Positions 59,564 to 64,000 of a stretch of DNA of 64,000 bases are shown in pieces. Under the pieces are notes generated by a model that saw only the letters and a program-made list of their open reading frames with translations, was not told where the DNA came from and ran no database searches. The stretch covers positions 573,293 to 637,292 of the forward strand of contig NZ_FNAJ01000005.1 of NCBI RefSeq assembly GCF_900101905.1, in the 5' to 3' direction. Each line of letters starts with the position of its first letter. The stretch's first letter is position 1. A program made the position numbers and the translations under genes. Source of the DNA: Myxococcus virescens. GTDB taxonomy: Bacteria; Myxococcota; Myxococcia; Myxococcales; Myxococcaceae.

Positions 59564-60595
59564 ATGGAGGCGCTGGACGCGGCAGCGGAGGCCTTTGAGA
59601 TGGGCGACTTCGAGGCGGCCCTGGCCGCCGTCGACCGCGGCCTGGCCCAGGCCCCGGACTCGGTGGACGCCCTGCACCTGCGCGCCGCCGCCCTGGTGGA
59701 GCTGGGCCGCCTGGAGGAAGCCGGCCGGGCCTTCGGCGCCGCGCTGAGGGTGTCCCCGGACGACCTGGAGGTGCTCCTGGGCACCGTGGACTGCCTCATC
59801 TGCCGCGCGGGCGAGGACCGGGAGGCCGTGGAGGAAGGCCTGGGCTTCTGCGCGAAGGGCAAGCGCCTGGCGCAGAAGGCCGGCGACGTGGAGCTGCTCT
59901 ACGAGTTCCTCCTCCTGGAGGGCATGGGCCTGAACCAGGTGGGCGAGTGCCGCGCGGCCCTGGCGAGCCTGGACGCGGCGCTGGGGCACATGCCGCGCTC
60001 GGTGGACGCGCAGTTGGAGCGGGGCATCGCCCTGTTCGAGCTGTGCCGCTTCGACGACGCGAAGGGCGCCTTCGACAAGGTGCTGAAGGACACGCCTGAC
60101 GAGGCCTGGGCTCACCAGTACCTGGGGCTGATGGCGGAGCGCCGGGGCGACGAGAAGGAGGCCCAGCGCCGCTTCGCCAAGGCCCAGGCGCTGGTGCCGA
60201 CGGAGTTCTTCCCGCCGGTGGAGCTGGGCGAGGCCGAGTTCGACCGCGCGGTGGAGGCCGCGGTGCAGTCCCTGCCCGGCCACGCGAAGCAGTACCTGGA
60301 CAACGTCACCATCGCGGTGGAGGACCTGCCGGCGGACGAGGACCTGCTGGGTGAGGACCCTCCCCTGTCACCGAGCATCCTCGGGGTGTTCCGCGGCCTG
60401 GCGGTGGGCGAGCGCAGCGTGACGAACGCGTTCGACCACGTCCCCGCGTCCATCGTGCTGTACCAGAAGAACCTGGAGCGCTTCGCCCGCACCCGCGAGG
60501 AGCTCATCGAGCAGATTGGCATCACCGTCATGCACGAGGTCGGTCACCTCATGGGACTGGATGAGGATGACCTGTGGCAGCGAGGGCTGGACTGA
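59564..60595 (+). CDS. TPR protein with minimal zinc metallopeptidase domain
   Basis: 343 residues. Four or five TPR units (residues 3-225: EALDAAAEAFEMGDFEAALAA; ALGHMPRSVDAQLERGIALFEL; GAFDKVLKDTPDEAWAHQYLG) precede a short metallopeptidase domain of the PF06262 (MMP-like) family. Its zinc site is H324-E-V-G-H328 with Asp333 as probable third ligand (GLDEDD), typical of minigluzincins. Substrate unknown. The ATG at 59564 has GGGGGTGAG ahead of it; a start at 59525 is possible. The last 47 bp overlap the opposite epimerase gene. Confidence 0.85.
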   Translation: MEALDAAAEAFEMGDFEAALAAVDRGLAQAPDSVDALHLRAAALVELGRLEEAGRAFGAALRVSPDDLEVLLGTVDCLICRAGEDREAVEEGLGFCAKGKRLAQKAGDVELLYEFLLLEGMGLNQVGECRAALASLDAALGHMPRSVDAQLERGIALFELCRFDDAKGAFDKVLKDTPDEAWAHQYLGLMAERRGDEKEAQRRFAKAQALVPTEFFPPVELGEAEFDRAVEAAVQSLPGHAKQYLDNVTIAVEDLPADEDLLGEDPPLSPSILGVFRGLAVGERSVTNAFDHVPASIVLYQKNLERFARTREELIEQIGITVMHEVGHLMGLDEDDLWQRGLD

Positions 60596-61526
60596 GCGCC
60601 GCGAGCGTCTGGCGGATGCCGTCGCGGTACGGCGTCTTCCGGATGTCGCCGAGCAGCGCCCGCAGCGCCGAGTCGTCCATGATGACGGGCGAGGTGTGCA
60701 GGTAGTGCATCTCTCCCAGCTCGCGCATGAACGGGCTGAAGAGGCCGATGAGGCGCACCATCCCCGGCCCCAGCACCGAGTACTTCGCGGGGTGGCCGGC
60801 CTGGGCGTAGATGTCCTCCACCAGGGCCGCCTGGGAGGTGACGCCCGCGCCCCCGAGGTTCCAGAAGCGGCCGTAGGCGCCCGGATGGTCCATGAGCGCC
60901 GTCACCGTGGGCCCCACGTCGGGCACAAAGACGAACTCATGGGGCGTGTCGATGGGGCCGATGAGCTGGGCGCGCTTGCCCTGTGAGGCGGCGACGAAGG
61001 CGCGATGGAGGAAGCTGTTCTCCACGCCCGGGCCGTAGAAGTCCGGCAGGCGGAGGATCGTGACTTGGATGGAGCCCGCCTTGTCCGCCGCGAGCAGCAG
61101 GTCCTCCTGGGCCTTGCGCAAGCGGCCCTTGTTGGTGTGCGGCACGCGGGGGTGGGACTCGTGGACGACGTCCGTGCGAGGCCGGCCGTAGGGGTACACG
61201 CTGGCGATGAAGACGATGCGCTCCACGCCCTCGGCGATGGCGGCGTCGAGCGTGCGATTCATCAGCACGGGGTGGAGGTGGAACTGCCAGTAGGGAACGC
61301 CCACCAGATAGATGAGCGTCTGGACGCCCCGGGCTGCGGCCTGGATGGAGGCCATGTCGTCGGGATTCCAGGTGACGATCTCCGCCTGCGGGTCCGCCCC
61401 GAACTCCCGCTGGAGTCCCTCTCGGGAGCGCCCCACCACGCGGTAGCCCCGCCCCTGCCCCCGCAGCGCCTGCGCGATGCTGTGTCCGACGACGCCCGAG
61501 GCGCCGAACAACGCAACCGTGCCCAT
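60549..61526 (-). CDS. NAD(P)-dependent epimerase/NmrA-like oxidoreductase (SDR)
   Basis: 325 residues. Rossmann start GTVALFGASGVVGHSIAQAL (GxxGxxG), then VVGRSR, a strand region TLIYLVGVPYWQFH, and the SDR Tyr-x-x-x-Lys-like area around IVFIASVYPYGRP; FYGPGVENSFL is a typical extended-SDR loop. It probably acts on a sugar nucleotide or an isoprenoid-like ketone; not resolvable. AGGGAACAGG precedes the ATG at 61526. It is divergent from the TetR gene and shares its operator, so it is the probable regulated target. Confidence 0.85.
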   Translation of the reverse strand: MGTVALFGASGVVGHSIAQALRGQGRGYRVVGRSREGLQREFGADPQAEIVTWNPDDMASIQAAARGVQTLIYLVGVPYWQFHLHPVLMNRTLDAAIAEGVERIVFIASVYPYGRPRTDVVHESHPRVPHTNKGRLRKAQEDLLLAADKAGSIQVTILRLPDFYGPGVENSFLHRAFVAASQGKRAQLIGPIDTPHEFVFVPDVGPTVTALMDHPGAYGRFWNLGGAGVTSQAALVEDIYAQAGHPAKYSVLGPGMVRLIGLFSPFMRELGEMHYLHTSPVIMDDSALRALLGDIRKTPYRDGIRQTLAALSPALAATGHPHPVP

Positions 61527-61559
61527 GTCCTGTTCCCTCTTCCGAACGGCGAGTGGTTT

Positions 61560-61587
61560 ATGAACACCGTTCATGAACGCCGTTCAT
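61560..61587. promoter_or_regulatory. TetR-type operator: two overlapping palindromes
   Basis: ATGAAC-ACC-GTTCAT and ATGAAC-GCC-GTTCAT overlap by two bases, giving a 28-bp run of half-sites in the 103-bp divergent spacer. The spacing suits two TetR dimers bound side by side, which would control both the regulator and the epimerase. Confidence 0.75.
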
Positions 61588-61629
61588 CTACTGCTGGGCG
61601 TTCAGTGGGTCAAGGCCTACACTGGGAAC

Positions 61630-62271
61630 ATGGGGATTGCGGAGCGGAAGGAGCGACAGCGAGCGGAGCTGCGCGAGCAGATTCTGCGAGTCGCCCGGGA
61701 CATCGTGGTGAAGGAGGGCTTCCCTGCCCTCTCGATGCGCAAGCTGGCGGAGGCGGTGGAGTACGCGCCGGCGACGCTCTACCTCCACTTCGAGAACCGG
61801 GAGGCCATCGCGAAGGAGCTGTGCGTGCGCGGCTTCCAGGACCTGCTGGCCATGCTGGAGCCCGCGACCCAGGTGGAGGACCCGCTGGAGCGGTTGCCCA
61901 AGCTGGCGGAGGCCTACGTCCGATTTGGCCTGGAGCACCCGGAGACGTACCGGATGATCTTCATGGAGGACCCGAAGCTCTCCACGGCGTTGTTCGGGGA
62001 CCATCCGGAGGGCCCGGGCCCGAGGTCCTTCGGGGTCCTGGTGCAGGTGTTCGTGGACCTGGTGGCGGCCGGGAGGCTGGAGGAGGGCACGAAGCCGGAG
62101 CAACTCGCGGAGGTGCTGTGGGCGGGGGTCCACGGCATTGTGAGCTTGAGGCTCACGTGCACCGGTTTTCCGGGTTCGCCTGCGGAGGAGCTCACGCAGG
62201 TGATGGTGTCCACGCTGGTGCAGGGCTTGCCCGGGCTGACGACGGAACCGGCGCCGACAAAGGCCCGGTAG
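61630..62271 (+). CDS. TetR-family transcriptional repressor
   Basis: 213 residues. The N-terminal helix-turn-helix is clear (ILRVARDIVVKEGFPALSMRKLA, then VEYAPATLYLHFENREAIAKEL), and a ligand-binding domain (about 75-195) resembles the WHG/TetR_C_13-type group (TYRMIFMED). It probably represses the divergent epimerase gene and itself until a small molecule binds. The ATG at 61630 is preferred; an upstream in-frame ATG at 61573 lies inside the operator. Confidence 0.92.
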   Translation: MGIAERKERQRAELREQILRVARDIVVKEGFPALSMRKLAEAVEYAPATLYLHFENREAIAKELCVRGFQDLLAMLEPATQVEDPLERLPKLAEAYVRFGLEHPETYRMIFMEDPKLSTALFGDHPEGPGPRSFGVLVQVFVDLVAAGRLEEGTKPEQLAEVLWAGVHGIVSLRLTCTGFPGSPAEELTQVMVSTLVQGLPGLTTEPAPTKAR

Positions 62272-62314
62272 CGCTGAGTTGACGGGGTCTGGAGGGTCCG
62301 GCGTAATCGCAGAC

Positions 62315-62410
62315 GGTAGGGCCTCCGGACCTGGTGGCCGGCCCGGTCTTCAAAACCGGTGAGGGGCGCTGAGAGGCGTCCCTGGCGAGTTCGATTCCCG
62401 TGCCCTACCG
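62315..62410 (+). tRNA. selC: tRNA-Sec (selenocysteine, anticodon TCA)
   Basis: An 8-bp acceptor stem GGTAGGGC/GCCCTACC, as special to bacterial tRNA-Sec, followed by discriminator G. The anticodon stem CCGGT/ACCGG closes the loop CTTCAAA, with anticodon TCA at 62350-62352. A long variable arm (GGGGCG ... CGTCCC) and a T arm with loop TTCGATT follow; the T stem has one A-C mismatch. The 96-nt length and order align with E. coli selC throughout. The 3' end reads GCCG, so the last CCA base is added after transcription. It implies that the organism decodes UGA as selenocysteine; selA/selB are not in the window. Confidence 0.9.
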
Positions 62411-63550
62411 CCGACTTGCATCCATACCAACACCTTTAAAAGCAATAAACCAATCGTAACCGTTCACCGACTCATGCTGCGTGCGCAGGCTAAGAGGCCT
62501 CCGCAAGGGAAAGCAGCGAGGGGGCGGCAGGCTCCGGCGGTGCGTGCGCAACGTGTCCGTGAGGAAGTCCAGCACGCCCCGCTCTTGCAGCTTGAGCGTG
62601 GTGACTGCGGTGAAGATGCGCTCGACGAAGCAGCTGCCCTCGGGTCCTTGTGTCCCGAATGACGTCTTGCGGTACATGACGGCGTGGCGGATGCACTGCT
62701 CGCCGAAATTATTCGTCGGCTCGATGCCGCCAAGCACGATGGCCTCGGCCCTGATTGCGCCCCTCCCCCCATCCCGTCTCGTCCGCGTGGGACTTGCCGG
62801 CCGCCTGCACGTACAGGCGGGCCTCGGCCACCGCTGGGGCCAGCGCGTCCGTCATCTCCCCTTCGAGATTCACCACGCTGCCCACCGACAAGTCCACGCC
62901 CAGCATGTCCGAGAGGGCGTCCTTCACCAGCCGTTTGGACAGCCGGTACGTGCCTACCAGCAGACGGGCCAGCGCCCCAACCTGTCTCCGAACGCGCTGC
63001 GGGCATACGCGGGTACCGGCTGGCACGCCAGCGTGCCGCATGCGGAGCACTCCAAGGCGTGGCTGCGGTACTCGGTGACGACGGCCGACAGTGGCGGCAC
63101 CTCGACCACCTGGTGGCGGCGCGGCTCGCAATCTCTGCCCACCAGCCGCTACCCGCAGCCTTTGCACTCCTGGGGCACCAACTCGATGACGTGCTGCACG
63201 GCTTCGGGCGGCAGGAGACTTCGTTCATGCTTCTTGTGTCCCGGCTGGCCACCGGGGCTGCGGCCCGTGGGCTTCTTCGCCGGGCGCGGCGTGCCGGGAG
63301 CGTCCGCGGAGGGCGGCTTCGAGGAGTTGCTCGAATTCTGGCTCAGCCGCGCCTCCAATTCCGCCACGCGCGCCGTGAGAGCCTCTACCTTCGCCATCAA
63401 CTCGACGATGACTGCGTCGCGCGCGGCCACCTGCGCTTCCAACTCCGCGATGCGCGCATCCTTGGGGTCGAGTTCCGCCACGAGTGGCGGTGTGTCACGC
63501 CACAACCACCACCGTCCCGCCCACCGTCCGCTGCCCGGCCGTCTCTTCAA
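62405..63550 (-). pseudogene. IS66-family transposase (TnpC), frameshifted and internally deleted
   Basis: Recognisable IS66 pieces lie in different frames. 63550-63149 encodes the N-terminal coiled coil and SQNSSNSSKPPSADAPG plus GGQPGHKKHE. 63142-62954 encodes the Cys zinc segment (CSACG, then RSAFGDRLG in another frame). 63105-62760 encodes VGTYRLSKRLVKDALSDMLG and the DDE-domain start KSHADETGW. 62737-62480 encodes the C-terminal EPTNNFGEQ and YRKTSFGTQGPEG. Between DETGW and EPTNN only about 15 codons remain where about 200 are normal, so the catalytic core is lost. The last frame reads through the inverted repeat to a stop at 62405. It cannot be active. Confidence 0.88.
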
Positions 63551-63576
63551 GCAGGCACCAACCGGTGAACGGTTAC
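62456..63576 (-). mobile_element. IS66-type insertion sequence relic with perfect terminal inverted repeats
   Basis: The ends are GTAACCGTTCACCG (62456-62469) and its exact reverse complement CGGTGAACGGTTAC (63563-63576); IS66 elements characteristically begin GTAA. The element is about 1.1 kb, whereas complete ones are about 2.5 kb with tnpA and tnpB, both missing here. The 8 bp outside the ends (AACCAATC and AATTATTG) do not match, so no target duplication survives. It lies 46 bp past selC. Confidence 0.85.
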
Positions 63577-63617
63577 AATTATTGTAGGAGCAGACTGCCC
63601 GATGCCGACTGTCTCAC

Positions 63618-64000
63618 TCATGTTGGCAGATTGGGAACGCTAGAGGATGTCGTGGTCTTGCGCCCTTTCTTGGCCACCTCGGCCTCCCACTTCTTCTCTG
63701 TTTCCATAGCCACCGCATCAACCGCTATCTGGAGTTCAGGGAGGCGCCACTTGCCGCCGGGTACGCCGTTCTCAAACTCCTTCCTCACACCGGGCTTCGT
63801 CAGGAGGTGCCTAATCACGGCAGCGAACATAGGCTTCGTAGCGAGGTGCAATTCCAGCGCGTCCTCAATGAACCCGACCCACCAGACTTCTATCCTTTCC
63901 TTTTGATCAGGCTCCACAGCGAGTTCTGCTTGGAGGATTTGGTTGTAGAGCCCAGCGAGGTAGGCCCATTGAGAGGAGAACCGAGCGTAGAACGCGGCAT
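63618..64000 (-). CDS. C-terminal part of an unidentified protein
   Basis: The frame is open from the window edge (first full codon ends at 63998) to TGA at 63618-63620, giving at least 127 residues; a GTG at 63917 is internal (AELAVEPDQKE). The sequence has WAYLAGLYNQILQAEL, IEVWWVGFIEDALELHLA and GKWRLPELQIAVDAVAMETEKKWE, helical and mixed-charge, with no family I recognise. Base composition is less GC-rich than the rest of the window, and it follows an IS relic at selC, which suggests acquired DNA. The N-terminus lies outside the window. Confidence 0.6.
   Translation of the reverse strand, partial: AAFYARFSSQWAYLAGLYNQILQAELAVEPDQKERIEVWWVGFIEDALELHLATKPMFAAVIRHLLTKPGVRKEFENGVPGGKWRLPELQIAVDAVAMETEKKWEAEVAKKGRKTTTSSSVPNLPT

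Noticed and set aside
62684-63568. Plus-strand 294-codon frame over the IS element
   Set aside because: It is the reverse of degraded transposase sequence; the minus-strand fragments carry the IS66 motifs.
62448-63584. Target-site duplication flanking the IS66 relic
   Set aside because: The 8-bp flanks AACCAATC and AATTATTG differ, so none is preserved.

Overview
The window comes from a high-GC myxobacterium, almost certainly Myxococcus (M. xanthus or a close relative). The evidence is the GC-rich codon use, two MYXO-CTERM-type C-termini, a dense population of two-component and c-di-GMP-type proteins, an encapsulin cargo protein ending in LTVGSLRR (EncC), a groEL with no groES beside it, and a LexA box that matches the published M. 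xanthus pattern. Apart from its right end it looks like core chromosome.

Layout. 1-7.5 kb: lipoprotein, yacG/CpsB-type phosphatase/flippase-like operon, quinone reductase, ankyrin protein, ureohydrolase and MGT-type glycosyltransferase. 7.5-16.9 kb: signalling proteins (receiver plus degenerate kinase, HtrA-like protease, membrane pseudokinase with PEGA domain, MshEN-GAF protein, receiver-PATAN protein). 16.8-33.6 kb: one long minus-strand run of a TTG-started hybrid kinase with degenerate GGDEF, a membrane histidine kinase, a FecR-domain protein, then a terminator, a promoter and a GEMM-I riboswitch, followed by four exported proteins (beta-propeller with MYXO-CTERM-like tail, Ig-like protein, large outer-membrane barrel, 1042-residue MYXO-CTERM protein). 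33.7-46.4 kb: lexA, cell-envelope genes, eno-surE-LysM/M23 operon, ADP-ribosylhydrolase-like gene, thioesterase-glpX-SRPBCC operon, exported phosphatase, nadC. 46.4-50.3 kb: valS with a long histone-H1-like tail. 50.3-61.5 kb: receiver protein, double-CheW protein, a GGDEF enzyme with the Hypr signature, encC, kinase-receiver hybrid, lipoprotein, groEL with promoter and CIRCE, small receiver, TPR-metalloprotease. 61.5-64 kb: TetR/epimerase divergent pair with its operator, tRNA-Sec (selC), an internally deleted IS66 relic with perfect inverted repeats, and a partial unknown gene.

The most interesting connected signal is nucleotide second-messenger control. The window holds a GEMM riboswitch in front of a surface-protein operon, a degenerate GGDEF hybrid kinase at the head of the same-strand run, a textbook MshEN c-di-GMP-binding motif, and a GGDEF enzyme whose selectivity Asp is Ser, the hallmark of enzymes making 3',3'-cGAMP. 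I infer that the four exported proteins form a second-messenger-switched surface or secretion assembly; its function is unknown to me.
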